A DNA stretch of 64,000 nucleotides from assembly GCA_963816925.1 (NCBI GenBank), contig CAWFMY010000001.1, forward strand, positions 426,326 to 490,325, given 5' to 3'. A program made the translations under genes and the position numbers. This stretch comes from CAIWHR01 sp963816925 (GTDB lineage Bacteria > Pseudomonadota > Gammaproteobacteria > Burkholderiales > Casimicrobiaceae). Under the pieces are notes generated by a model. That model did not search any database and was not told the origin of the DNA. It saw only the letters and a program-made list of their open reading frames with translations. Every line of letters starts with the position of its first letter. The first letter of the stretch is position 1. Below are positions 17,028 to 27,155 of this stretch, piece by piece.

Positions 17028-17045
17028 CATGACGAGGCGCTCGCC

Positions 17046-17309
17046 ATGCTGCTGATCCCGTGCCCGTGGTGCGGCCCGCGCGCGCAGGTGGAATTCACCT
17101 ATGGCGGCGACGCGACCGTGAAGCGCCCGGCGATCGACGCGCCGGTCGACGCGTGGGCTGCGTTCGTCTATCAGCGCGACAACCCCGCGGGACCGCACGA
17201 CGAGTTGTGGTTCCACGGTGCCGGCTGCCGCCAGTGGTTCCGCGTGCGGCGCGACACGCGCACGCACGAGATCCAGGACAGCGCACCGCCTGCTGGCAAC
17301 TCGCCATGA
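17046..17309 (+). CDS. soxD: sarcosine oxidase delta subunit
   Basis: An 87-residue zinc-binding subunit. Cys6 and Cys9 (IPCPWCGPR) and His57 and Cys61 (WFHGAGCRQWF) match the four zinc ligands known for this small protein. It stabilises the folate end of the complex. It starts 18 bases after soxB, and its stop overlaps the ATG of soxA. Confidence 0.93.
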   Translation: MLLIPCPWCGPRAQVEFTYGGDATVKRPAIDAPVDAWAAFVYQRDNPAGPHDELWFHGAGCRQWFRVRRDTRTHEIQDSAPPAGNSP

Positions 17310-20204
17310 CGCAATCGTTTCGTCTTGCGAGCGGCGGCGCCATCGCCCGTTCGCGCCGGCTCGCGTTCGAATTCGACGGCGCGAAGTTCGAGGGCCACCC
17401 GGGCGACACGCTCGCCTCGGCGCTGCTCGCGAACGGCGTCCATTTCGTTGCGCGCAGCTTCAAATTGCATCGGCCGCGCGGCATCTTCACCGCGGGCAGC
17501 GAGGAGCCGAATGCGCTCGTGCAACTCGCCCGCGGCGCGCGCACCGAGCCCAACGTGCGCGCGACGACCGTGGAGCTCTGCGACGGCCTCGTCGCCGCGA
17601 GCCAGAACCGCTGGCCGTCGCTCGGATTCGACGTCGGCGCGGTCAACGGGACGGTGTCGCGCTTCCTGCCCGCGGGCTTCTACTACAAGACGTTCATGTG
17701 GCCACCGTCGCCGCGCGCGTGGCTCAGGTACGAGCATGTCATCCGCGCCGCCGCAGGCATGGGCCGCGCCGCAACGGAACCCGATCCCGACCGCTACGAG
17801 CATCAATACGCGCATTGCGACGTGCTCGTCGTCGGCGCCGGTCTCGCGGGGCTCGCCGCCGCCCGCGACGCCGCCGCGACCGGCAAGCGCGTAATCGTCT
17901 GCGACCAGGACTCGCGCTTCGGCGGCGGCCTGATCGGCGACGACGCCACGATCGACGGCGTGCGGCGCGACCGATTGGATCTCCGGCGTGACGCGCGAGC
18001 TCGCGGCAAATCCCGATGTCACGCTGCTCCCGCGCACGACGGCCTTCGGCTGGTACGACGGCAACCTGGTCGGTCTCCTCGAGCGCGTCACCGATCACCT
18101 CGCGGCGCCGCCGGCGCACGTGCCGCGGCAACGGCTGTGGAAAGTCCGCGCCCGCGAGATCGTGCTCGCCACCGGCGCGCACGAGCGTCCGATCGCGTAC
18201 GCGAACAACGATCTGCCCGGCACGATGCTGGCGGGCGCCGTGCGCACGTACATCAAGCGTCACGCCGTCAGGCCCGGCACGCGCGCCGTCATCTTCACGA
18301 CCAACGACAGCGCCTACGCGACCGCGCTGGCGCTGCACGACGCCGACGTCGCGATCGCCGCCATCGTCGATGCCCGGCCCGAGGCGCTGATCACGGGCAC
18401 GCTGGCGCAGCACGCGCGCGCGCTCGACCTGCCGATCGTCGCCGCGTCGGCCATCGTCGGTGCGCACGGCGGCAAGCGCGTCACCGCGGTGGACATCGCG
18501 CCGCTTGCCGGCGGCGCGACGCATTGGCTCGACTGCGACCTCGTTTGCGTGTCGGGGGGCTGGAATCCGGCGGTGCATCTCTACTCGCAGGCGCGCGGCA
18601 CGCTGCGGTACGATGCCGCGCTCGCCGCGCTGGTGCCGCAATCGTCGCCGCTGCCCATCACCGTCGTCGGCGCGGCGAGCGGACATTTCGGGCACGCCGG
18701 CACCACGCAAGCGCTGTGGAGCGTGCCGGCGCGAAGCCGCGGCGACAAGTGCTTCGTCGACCTGCAGGCCGACGTCACCGTCGACGACGTGGCGCTCGCC
18801 GCGCGCGAGGGCTACACGTCGGTCGAGCACCTCAAGCGCTACACGACGCTCGGCATGGGCACCGACCAGGGCAAGACGAGCAACATCGTCGGCCTTGCGC
18901 TCCTTGCCGAAGCGACCGGCCGCACGATTCCCGAGGTCGGCACGACGACGTTCCGTCCGCCGTACACGCCCGTGACGCTCGGCGCGTTTCCGGGCCAGGA
19001 ATGCGGCGCGCACGTCGAGCCGACGCGTCATTCGGCGATGCACGACTGGCACGTCGAGCGCGGCGCCCGCTTCGTCAATGCCGGATTGTGGGTGCGGCCG
19101 CACTCCTATCCGCGCCCGGGCGAGTCGCCGGACGACGCCGCGAACCGGGAAGCGAAGAACGTGCGCGCGAACGCCGGTGTCGTCGACGTTTCCACGCTCG
19201 GCAAGATCGAGTTGCAGGGTCGCGATGTCGCCGAGTTCCTCAACCGCGTCTACATCAATCGCTGGGACACGCTCGCCGTCGGCCGCTGCCGGTACGGCGT
19301 CATGCTGCGCGAGGACGGTTTCGTGCTGGACGACGGCACGACGTCGCGCCTTGCCGCCACGCATTACCTGATGACCACGACGACGGCGAACGCGGTCAAG
19401 GTGATGCAGCACCTGGAGCAGCTGCTGCAGGTCGACTGGCCGGACCTCGACGTTCGCGCGGCATCGGTGACCGAACAGTGGGCGGCGGCGGCAATCGCCG
19501 GACCGAAGGCGCGCGACGTCCTCGCGCAGGTCGTCGACATCGACGTGTCGAACGACGCCTTTCCATTTCTGGCCGCCGGCGAATGCACGGTGCGCACCGC
19601 GGACGCTTCAATCCCTGCGCGATTGTTCCGAATGAGCTATTCGGGCGAGCTTGCCTACGAAATTCACGTTCCGGCGAACCACGGCCGCGCGATGTGGGAG
19701 GCGGTGATCGCGGCGGGCACGCCCTTCGGATTGATGCCCTACGGCACCGAAGCGATGAGCACGCTGCGCATCGAGAAAGGCCACGTTGTCGTCGGCCCCG
19801 AAGCCGACGGCCGCACGACCGCCGCCGACCTCGGCATGGGCAAGCTCGTGAATCCCGCGAAATGGTGCATCGGCAAGCCGCTGCTGGACCGCGCGGCACT
19901 CCAGGCAGAAGACCGCTGGCAACTCGTCGGCCTCACCGCGCTGGACGGCGCCGCCATGCCGCGCGCCGCGAAGATCGTCGCCGATCCCGAACGCGCCCCG
20001 CCGAATCCCATGCTGGGCCATGTGACGTCGTGGTGCTGGAGCCCGAATCTCGACGCATGGATCGCGCTCGCGCTCCTGGCGAACGGCCGCGCACGTCAGG
20101 GCGAGACATTGTGGGCGGTGTCGCCGCTCGCCGACGCGAAAGTCCGCGTCAAGGTGGGCCCGCCATGCTTCATCGATCCCGACGGGGAGCGACTGCGTGG
20201 CTAA
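17306..20204 (+). CDS. soxA: sarcosine oxidase alpha subunit, frame-interrupted
   Basis: ATG 17306 overlaps the soxD stop. Residues 1-90 form the ferredoxin-like fold (EFDGAKFEGHPGDTLASALL, FKLHRPRGIFTAGSEEPNAL), without iron-sulfur cysteines as is usual. The NAD-binding domain begins at CDVLVVGAGLAGLAAARDAA. At about 17957-17975 one base must be gained or lost to reach DWISGVTRELAANPDV. The second frame then runs intact to 20204 through LATGAHERPIAYANNDLPG and the C-terminal GcvT-like folate domain (VDVSTLGKIELQGRDVAEFL, RMSYSGELAYEIHVP, LRIEKGHVVVG). The total is near 965 residues, the normal length, so the interruption is likely a sequencing error. Confidence 0.9.
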
Positions 20205-20802
20205 ACTCGACACCATGCCGAGCTCGGCGGAGCCCGGGCACCACGGTGCGGCGGAATCCGGCGTCACGATTGCCGAAGCGACGATCGCCGCCGCGTGGAA
20301 CGTACAGGGCGATCCGGCGCATGCGCCGTTCGTCACCGAGACGCAGCGCGTCTTCGGCGTCGCGTTGCCGATGACGCCGAACACGTTCGCGCAGTCCGCC
20401 GCGTTGACGGCGCTCTGGCTCGGTCCGTCGTCATGGCTGCTGATCGCGGGTGGCGCCTCCCCGCTGGTTGACATCAGGGCATCGCGCGATGCGCTGAACG
20501 CCGTCGGCGGAGCGCTGTTCGATGTATCGGCGAGCCGGGTCGCATGGACCTTGTCCGGGCCGCGCGCCACCGCCGTGCTCGCCAAGGGCTGCCCGCTCGA
20601 CTTCCATCCGCGCGCATTCGCGGCCGGCGCCTGCGCCCAGAGCCTCATCGGTCACGTCAACGCGCTCTTCATCAAGCACGACGACGCACCGACATTCACG
20701 GTGATGGTCGCGCGGAGCTTTGCGCGGGATGCGTGGCACGCGCTGTGCGAATCCGCGGCGCAGTATGGACTCGACGTGCGGCCGCCGGCGCTCTATCGTT
20801 GA
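20197..20802 (+). CDS. soxG: sarcosine oxidase gamma subunit
   Basis: About 201 residues. It is GcvT-like, with LTALWLGPSSWLLI, FDVSASRVAWTLSGPRA, KGCPLDFHPRAFAAG and a C-terminal VMVARSFARDAWHALCES, all characteristic of SoxG. It packs against the alpha subunit in the folate cavity. GTG 20197 overlaps the end of soxA by 8 bases. It ends the soxBDAG operon. The 34 bases to the convergent MmgE/PrpD gene show no strong terminator. Confidence 0.9.
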   Translation: MAKLDTMPSSAEPGHHGAAESGVTIAEATIAAAWNVQGDPAHAPFVTETQRVFGVALPMTPNTFAQSAALTALWLGPSSWLLIAGGASPLVDIRASRDALNAVGGALFDVSASRVAWTLSGPRATAVLAKGCPLDFHPRAFAAGACAQSLIGHVNALFIKHDDAPTFTVMVARSFARDAWHALCESAAQYGLDVRPPALYR

Positions 20803-20836
20803 ATGACGATTCGACCGCTAGCGAAATCGAATCCGT

Positions 20837-22189
20837 CTAGGCCCGCAGCAGGTCGTCGAGTAGCGCGGGGAGCGCCGCAGGATCGAGCGCGAGGCGATCC
20901 ACCGCCCGCTCGATGCGAACGGCACGCGCTTCGCCGAGCGCGGGCACGGCGAGCTCGCGATACTTGGCGCGCAGCTCGTCATCGCTCAATGGATTCTCCG
21001 GATTCCCGCGTGCGCGCGCCGGATGCGAAACCAGCGTGCGGCCGTCGCGCAGCGTGATGCGCACGCGCGCCCAGCGCTCGGCGGGAAAGCGATCGGAGAA
21101 CCCGGCGTCCTCGACCGCCGTGGTGACCGCGACGAGCCGCGCCACCCGCGGATCGCCCAACCCGGTCGCATCGACTTCATCCGCGCCCACTCGTCCGAAC
21201 ACCAGCGCCGCGGCGACGGGAAACGGGAGACTGTATTGCGCCTCGTCCGTCGCGCGCGGCATCGCGCATTGCGAGCCCAGCGCCACCGCCTCGCGAAAGC
21301 TCTCGATCGCGATGCCGGCGATGTCCTCCGCCGCCAGGTCGTTCGCGCGCTGCACGTCCAGCGCCGCCTCGATCGCCGGCTGCGCCCAGCGGCACACCGG
21401 ATAGGCCTTGAAGTACTGCTCGCAAATGCGCCAGCGCGTGCCGAGATCGCCGAAGAACGGCGCCGCGTCGTCGCGCTCGATCGTCAGTGCCGGCGCGCCC
21501 GTGAATCCGTCGCGCGCGAGCAGCGCCGCGCTGACGCCGGCGTGCGCACCCCAGCTGGAGCCGTCCTTCACCATCGACGGGTAGTCGCAGGAGCGCAGGA
21601 TCTGCCCGCGCGGGCCGAAGTATTCCGCCACGCCGAGCGCATGGCGGGTGCGTTCGCGATCGAATCCGAAAAGCCGCGCCGCGATCGCCGCACAGCCCAG
21701 CGCATTCCACGCGCCCGAGCAGTGGAAGTCGCGCACGGTCGCATGCAGCGCGATGCCCGCGCGCGTGGCAATCTCGTAGCCCAGCACCAGGCACGCGAGG
21801 AACTCGCGTCCGTCGATGTCGGCCGCCGCTTCGCCCGGCTGCGCACCGTCGATCAACGACAGCAGCGCCGGCAGCACCACGACGCCCGAGTGACCTTTGG
21901 TCAGCACATGGCCGTCGTGACCATCGAGCGAGTCGATCGTCGCCGCGCCCGCAAAGGCGGCACCGGCAAGACCTGCGCGCCGGCCGTCGAGCAGGATGCG
22001 CGCGCTGCGGTCGCTGCCGCAGAGCTGCGTCGCGGCGTACGCCTTGGCGATGCCGGCCGCGGGCGTGGCGCTCGCCGCGGCGGCGACGCCGATCAGGTCG
22101 AGGAGACTGCGCCGCGCGCTCGCGACCGCCGCGTCGGGCAGGTGCTCGAACGACAGCCCGCGCACGAACGCGGGCACGTCGGCGAACAT
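20837..22189 (-). CDS. MmgE/PrpD family protein
   Basis: About 450 residues, the full family length. Motifs include LLDLIGVAAAASATPAAG, DGHDGHVLTKGHSGVVVLPA, YEIATRAGIALH, FHCSGAWNALGCAAIA, SMVKDGSSWGAHAGVSAALL and FKAYPVCRWAQPAIEAAL. The family includes 2-methylcitrate dehydratase and cis-aconitate decarboxylase, but in catabolic operons the substrate is often unknown. It directly follows the betaine-type binding protein gene on the same strand, an unexpected partner for betaine use. I chose ATG 22189, 12 bases past the preceding stop. Confidence 0.85.
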   Translation of the reverse strand: MFADVPAFVRGLSFEHLPDAAVASARRSLLDLIGVAAAASATPAAGIAKAYAATQLCGSDRSARILLDGRRAGLAGAAFAGAATIDSLDGHDGHVLTKGHSGVVVLPALLSLIDGAQPGEAAADIDGREFLACLVLGYEIATRAGIALHATVRDFHCSGAWNALGCAAIAARLFGFDRERTRHALGVAEYFGPRGQILRSCDYPSMVKDGSSWGAHAGVSAALLARDGFTGAPALTIERDDAAPFFGDLGTRWRICEQYFKAYPVCRWAQPAIEAALDVQRANDLAAEDIAGIAIESFREAVALGSQCAMPRATDEAQYSLPFPVAAALVFGRVGADEVDATGLGDPRVARLVAVTTAVEDAGFSDRFPAERWARVRITLRDGRTLVSHPARARGNPENPLSDDELRAKYRELAVPALGEARAVRIERAVDRLALDPAALPALLDDLLRA

Positions 22190-22200
22190 CGATTGGCCGG

Positions 22201-23091
22201 TCAGATCAGCCCGTTCGCCTTGAGGAAACCTTCGGCGACTTCCTCCGGCGTCTTCTTGTCGACGTCGACGCTGGCGTTGAGCTTCGCCATCGTCTCGTTG
22301 TTGAGCTTGGCGGCGAGCGCATTGAGCGCATCGGCGATCTTCGGGTTCTTGTCGAGGATTTCCTTGCGCACGACGGGCGTCATGTTGTACGGCGCCGCGT
22401 AGTTCTTGTCGTCGGTCAGCACGACGAAATTGAAGGCGGGAATGCGCCCGTCGGTCGCGAACACCACGGCCGAGTCGACCTGCCGATCCTTGAGGGCGTT
22501 GTACGTGAGCCCGGTGTCCATCCGCTTGACGTTGTCGCGGTCGAGCTCGAAGCCGTACGCCGTCTGCCAGCCCGGGAGCCCGTCCGGCCGCGCATAGAAC
22601 TCGGCGTTCGATGCGAACGTGAGCTTCGCGCCGCCCTTCACCGCCTTGGCATAGTCGCTCATCGTGACGATGCCGCGCTTTTGCGCATCGTCCTTGTTCA
22701 TCGCGAACGCGTACGTGTTGTTCGCGGGCGACATGTTGAGCCAGACGATGCCTTTCGCGGCGTCGAGCTCCTTGATCTTCTGGTACGCCGCCTCCGCGCT
22801 GGGGAATTTGTCGGTGATCTTGTAGAAGACGCCGAGCCCCGTTCCCGTGTATTCCCAATAGACGTCGATCTGGCCGTTCTCGAGCGCCGAGCGCACGGCG
22901 GCGGTGCCCATTCCGGCCTTGCGGTCGGGCGCGAATCCCTTCGCCTTCAGCAGCGCGACCGTCATCGCGGTCATGATCTGCTGCTCGGTGAACGCCTTGC
23001 CCCCGACGACGATCGTCTGCGCGGACGCGCCGCCGCAAACGAGACCCGCGAGCGCAATGCCGGCGAGCAGCCTGACCCATGCTTGTTTCAT
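22201..23091 (-). CDS. glycine betaine/choline-type ABC transporter substrate-binding protein (OpuC/YehZ-like)
   Basis: A 296-residue protein. The signal peptide VRLLAGIALAGLVCGGASAQ precedes the family opening TIVVGGKAFTEQQIMTAMTV. The diagnostic strand-turn VYWEYTGTGLGVF is followed by MTTD-type hinge residues and RQVDSAVVFATDGRIPAF. These clamp a quaternary amine in the OpuAC/OsmX family. ATG 23091 has a strong GGAGGGG site. It follows two permease genes and an ATPase gene, completing a betaine importer, and agrees with the neighbouring betaine-homocysteine methyltransferase and sarcosine oxidase genes. Confidence 0.88.
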   Translation of the reverse strand: MKQAWVRLLAGIALAGLVCGGASAQTIVVGGKAFTEQQIMTAMTVALLKAKGFAPDRKAGMGTAAVRSALENGQIDVYWEYTGTGLGVFYKITDKFPSAEAAYQKIKELDAAKGIVWLNMSPANNTYAFAMNKDDAQKRGIVTMSDYAKAVKGGAKLTFASNAEFYARPDGLPGWQTAYGFELDRDNVKRMDTGLTYNALKDRQVDSAVVFATDGRIPAFNFVVLTDDKNYAAPYNMTPVVRKEILDKNPKIADALNALAAKLNNETMAKLNASVDVDKKTPEEVAEGFLKANGLI

Positions 23092-23119
23092 TGTGACCCC
23101 TCCAGGACGAACCCCATGC

Positions 23120-23859
23120 TTATGAATTCCGCAGCGGGTTGACTCCGCGCGGCACGAGCCAATACTGCGCCTGACCAAACAAAAAATCCACGGCCACGGC
23201 GAGCAGCGCCGTCGGAATCGCCCCTGCCAGCATCATTGCGTGCTCCTGCAGGTCGATCCCGGTGAAGATGAGCTCGCCCAATCCGCCGCCACCGATCAGG
23301 AACGCGATCGGCGCCGTGCCGACGTTGACCGCCATCGCCGTCCGCACGCCGGCGAACATCACGAACAGCGCGTTGGGCAGCTCGACCCGCGCGAGGATGG
23401 CCGCCGGCCCCATCCCCATGCCGCGCGCCGCGTCGACGAGATGCGCCGGCACCGCGCGGATGCCTTCGTACGTGTTGCGGATGATCGGCAGCAGCGTGGC
23501 GATCCACAGCCCGACGATCGCGGGCAACGCGCCGATGCCGAGCAGCGACATCATCAGCGCAAGCTTGCCGAGCGTGGGAATCGACGTGACCATGTTGACC
23601 GCCTGGATCGCGCCCTCGGCCCAGCGCGCCATCCACGGCCGCGAGAGCCAGATGCCGATGGCGACGCCGGAGACGATCGCGGCCGAGCCGGAGATCGCGA
23701 CCAGCACGAGATGCTGCTTCGTGAGATAGACGATGTCCTTCCGGTAGCGCAGGATTTCGGCGGCGAGACCGCTGGCGTAGAGTCCCAGCGCGATGGCGAG
23801 CGCGATGCCGCCCAGCACCACGTACGGCAGCTTCGAGCGCGGAGCAAGCGCGACCGCGC

Positions 23860-23863
<4 letters not shown>
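23120..23863 (-). CDS. betaine-type ABC transporter permease (OpuCB/YehW-like)
   Basis: A 247-residue inner-membrane protein. After an N-terminal helix (VVLGGIALAIALGLYASGL) the core has HLVLVAISGSAAIVSGVAIG, VNMVTSIPTLGKLALMMSLL, LLPIIRNTYEGIRAVPAHLV and the EAA loop VDAARGMGMGPAAILARVEL, followed by AVNVGTAPIAFLIGGGGLGE. All are hallmarks of osmoprotectant permeases. Its start overlaps the ATPase stop by ATGA. It pairs with the permease at 24833-25498. Confidence 0.9.
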
Positions 23864-24828
<965 letters not shown>

Positions 24829-24832
24829 GGCA

Positions 24833-25498
24833 TCACGGCAGGGTGGCGCGCGGCGCCATCCCCTTGGGCGTGAGCCGCCGCTGCAGCCACAGCAGCGCGT
24901 AGTCGGCGGCGATGGCGAGCAGGCCCAGCGTCAGCGCGCCGGTGATGAGCTGGCGAATGTCCGATTGGGAGATCCCGCGGCTGATGAACGTGCCGAGGCC
25001 GCCGGCGCCGATGTACGCGGCGATCGCGGTGACACCGATGTTGATGACGACCGCGATGCGGATGCCGGCGATGATCACCGGCAACGCGATCGGGATCTCG
25101 ACCCGCGCGAGGCGCTGCGCCACCGACATGCCCATGCCGATCGCGGCCGAGCGTGTCGCCGGATCGACGTTGCGGATCGCGGTGTAGGTGTTGCGGATGA
25201 TCGGCAGTTGCGCATAGAGCATGGCCGCAATGACGGCCGGCAGCCAGCCGATTCCCTGCCCGATCTTCGACAGGATCGGGATCAGCACGCCGAAGAGCGC
25301 GATCGACGGAATCGTCATCACGATCGAGCCGAGGTAGAGGACCGTGTCGGCGGTGCGCTGGCTCTGCGTGATCGCGATGCCGAGCGGAACGCCGGTCACG
25401 ATGGCGATGCCGACGGCGACGCTTACGATCGAAAGGTGCTCGAGCGTCCGTTCGCCGATGGCGGGCAGGTTGTGCAGGATGAACGCCAGCGTTTCCAC
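24833..25498 (-). CDS. betaine-type ABC transporter permease (OpuCD/YehY-like)
   Basis: The family core includes HLSIVSVAVGIAIVTGVPLG, VMTIPSIALFGVLIPILSKI, LPIIRNTYTAIRNVDPATRS, the EAA loop AIGMGMSVAQRLARVEIPIA and GVTAIAAYIGAGGLGTFISR. I chose GTG 25498 (giving about 221 residues) because a GGAG site lies 8 bases upstream and homology begins at VETLAFILHNLPAI. The alternative ATG at 25582 would add 28 unconserved residues and leave almost no room for a promoter before the divergent methyltransferase gene. It is the first gene of the five-gene run to 20837. Confidence 0.88.
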   Translation of the reverse strand: METLAFILHNLPAIGERTLEHLSIVSVAVGIAIVTGVPLGIAITQSQRTADTVLYLGSIVMTIPSIALFGVLIPILSKIGQGIGWLPAVIAAMLYAQLPIIRNTYTAIRNVDPATRSAAIGMGMSVAQRLARVEIPIALPVIIAGIRIAVVINIGVTAIAAYIGAGGLGTFISRGISQSDIRQLITGALTLGLLAIAADYALLWLQRRLTPKGMAPRATLP

Positions 25499-25595
25499 CG
25501 CATCTCCAGACGCGTCACTCGGCAGGACGACGCGCGCCAGTGTTTCAAATGCATCCGGTTTGGTCAATCGCGAGGCTGCCACGACTGATCAAAAC

Positions 25596-25610
25596 ATGCG
25601 ATAGTCGCAT
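25596..25610. promoter_or_regulatory. perfect inverted repeat in the divergent promoter region of the betaine genes
   Basis: ATGCGA, a 3-base spacer TAG, then TCGCAT form a perfect 6+6 palindrome. It lies 26 bases before the methyltransferase ATG at 25637 and about 100 bases before the divergent permease start. The position would suit a repressor or activator operator controlling both directions. It does not resemble the MetJ box. A chance palindrome is possible. Confidence 0.3.
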
Positions 25611-25636
25611 CTCGTTGCCACTCGCTCGAATCCGCC

Positions 25637-26692
25637 ATGACCGCTCCCGTTCCCGCTCGCCTCTCCTTGCTGCAGCGCCTCGACCAAGGCCCCGTGATCT
25701 GCGCCGAAGGCTACCTCTTCGAGCTCGAGCGTCGCGGCTACCTTCAGGCGGGCGCCTTCGTGCCCGAGGTCGTGCTCGAATATCCGGAGGTGGTGACCCA
25801 GCTGCACCGCGACTTCGTCCACGCCGGGTCGGATGTGGTCGAGGCGCTGACCTACTACGCGCATCGCGAGAAGCTTCGCGTCATCGGCCGCGAAAGCGAC
25901 CTCGAGCCCATCAATCGTCTCGCGCTCGACCTCGCGAAAGGCGTCGCGCTGGACACGGGCGCCCTTTTCGCCGGCGACATCTGCAACACCAACATCTTCG
26001 ATCCCGCGGACCCCGCCTCGCACAAGGCGGTGCGCCAGATGTTCGAGGAGCAGGTGCAATGGGCCGTCGACGCCGGCGTCGACTACATCGTCGGCGAGAC
26101 GTTTTCGTGGGCGGAGGAAGCGCTGATCGCGCTCGAGGTGATCAAGGCGGCGAAGCAGACGGCCGTGATCACGCTCGCGATGCATCAGGACGATACGACG
26201 CGCGACGGCTGGGGCGTGGCCGACATCTGCCAGCGGCTCGCCGATGCCGGCGCGGACGTCGTCGGATTGAATTGCATCCGCGGGCCGGAGACGATGCTGC
26301 CGTTGCTGAAGGAAATCCGCAGCCGGGTGAAGTCGCAAATGGCCGCCTTGCCCGTTCCCTATCGCACGCACCAGAGCGAGCCGTCCTTCCAGTCGTTGCG
26401 CGACACGCACTGGCACGGCGACTGGGGCAACCGGCCGTTTCCGATCGCGCTCGATCCGTTCACCTGCAACCGTTTCGAGATCGCCGAATTCGGGCGGGCC
26501 GCATTGGCGCTCGACATCCGCTACCTGGGCGTCTGCTGCGGCGCGGGGCCGCATCACATTCGCGCGCTGGCCGAAGCCGTCGGCAAGCATCCGCCCGCGA
26601 GCAAGTATTCGGCCGACATGTCGAAGCACGCGTTCCTGGGAACGCATGATCGGATCAAGCAGGTGCAGAAGGACTACGCGGGCAAGCTGTAG
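25637..26692 (+). CDS. betaine-homocysteine S-methyltransferase (homocysteine methyltransferase family)
   Basis: A 351-residue protein. The opening GPVICAEGYLFELERRGYL is the substrate pocket strand of the family. The zinc ligands are the Cys of GLNCIRGPE (about 217) and the Cys pair of LGVCCGAGPHHI (about 300). The reaction is glycine betaine plus homocysteine to dimethylglycine plus methionine. Context supports betaine as donor: it is divergent from a betaine ABC importer and lies in the same island as dimethylglycine/sarcosine dehydrogenase-like and sarcosine oxidase genes. S-methylmethionine or another methyl donor cannot be excluded from sequence alone. Confidence 0.85.
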   Translation: MTAPVPARLSLLQRLDQGPVICAEGYLFELERRGYLQAGAFVPEVVLEYPEVVTQLHRDFVHAGSDVVEALTYYAHREKLRVIGRESDLEPINRLALDLAKGVALDTGALFAGDICNTNIFDPADPASHKAVRQMFEEQVQWAVDAGVDYIVGETFSWAEEALIALEVIKAAKQTAVITLAMHQDDTTRDGWGVADICQRLADAGADVVGLNCIRGPETMLPLLKEIRSRVKSQMAALPVPYRTHQSEPSFQSLRDTHWHGDWGNRPFPIALDPFTCNRFEIAEFGRAALALDIRYLGVCCGAGPHHIRALAEAVGKHPPASKYSADMSKHAFLGTHDRIKQVQKDYAGKL

Positions 26693-26704
26693 TTCCGGCG
26701 GCCG

Positions 26705-27103
26705 TCAATCGGCGCGCTGCGGAATCGCCGGGTCGATCGCGTAGTAGTCGCCCGCGTGGGCGACGTAGATCTGCAGCGTCGTCGTCAACCCGGTTGGCGC
26801 ATCGAGCGTGCCCGCGGCGATCGATACGAACTCCCCGACGAAGCGCTCCCAGAACACACTTGCGCCGCATTCGCCGCAGAAGCCGCGTCGCGCAATTTCC
26901 GACGATCGATACCACTTCAATCCGCGCGACTCGGTCAGCGTGAGCGCATCTTTAGGCGCCGCCGTGTACGCGCCGATATGGCCGTGCGTCTTGCGGCACA
27001 TCGCGCAGTGGCAGAGGACGACATCGCGCAACGGGCGCGCGACCGCGTAGCGCACGGCGCCGCACAGGCAGCCGCCGGTGGCAATGGCAGCGGGACTTGT
27101 CAT
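26705..27103 (-). CDS. GFA/CENP-V family zinc protein
   Basis: About 132 residues with three zinc-binding cysteine pairs: GGCLCGAVRY near residue 11, LCHCAMCRKTHGHIGAY and GFCGECGASVFWE. The fold is that of glutathione-dependent formaldehyde-activating proteins, whose enzymatic role has been questioned. It lies convergent to the methyltransferase gene. Formaldehyde handling would fit a region that demethylates glycine derivatives, but this link is inference. I chose ATG 27103; an upstream ATG at 27142 would add 13 basic residues. Confidence 0.82.
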   Translation of the reverse strand: MTSPAAIATGGCLCGAVRYAVARPLRDVVLCHCAMCRKTHGHIGAYTAAPKDALTLTESRGLKWYRSSEIARRGFCGECGASVFWERFVGEFVSIAAGTLDAPTGLTTTLQIYVAHAGDYYAIDPAIPQRAD

Positions 27104-27155
27104 GACATCCGCGTGACGTGATTTGCGGTGCTTCGGCGACACCGCTCGCCGAGAA

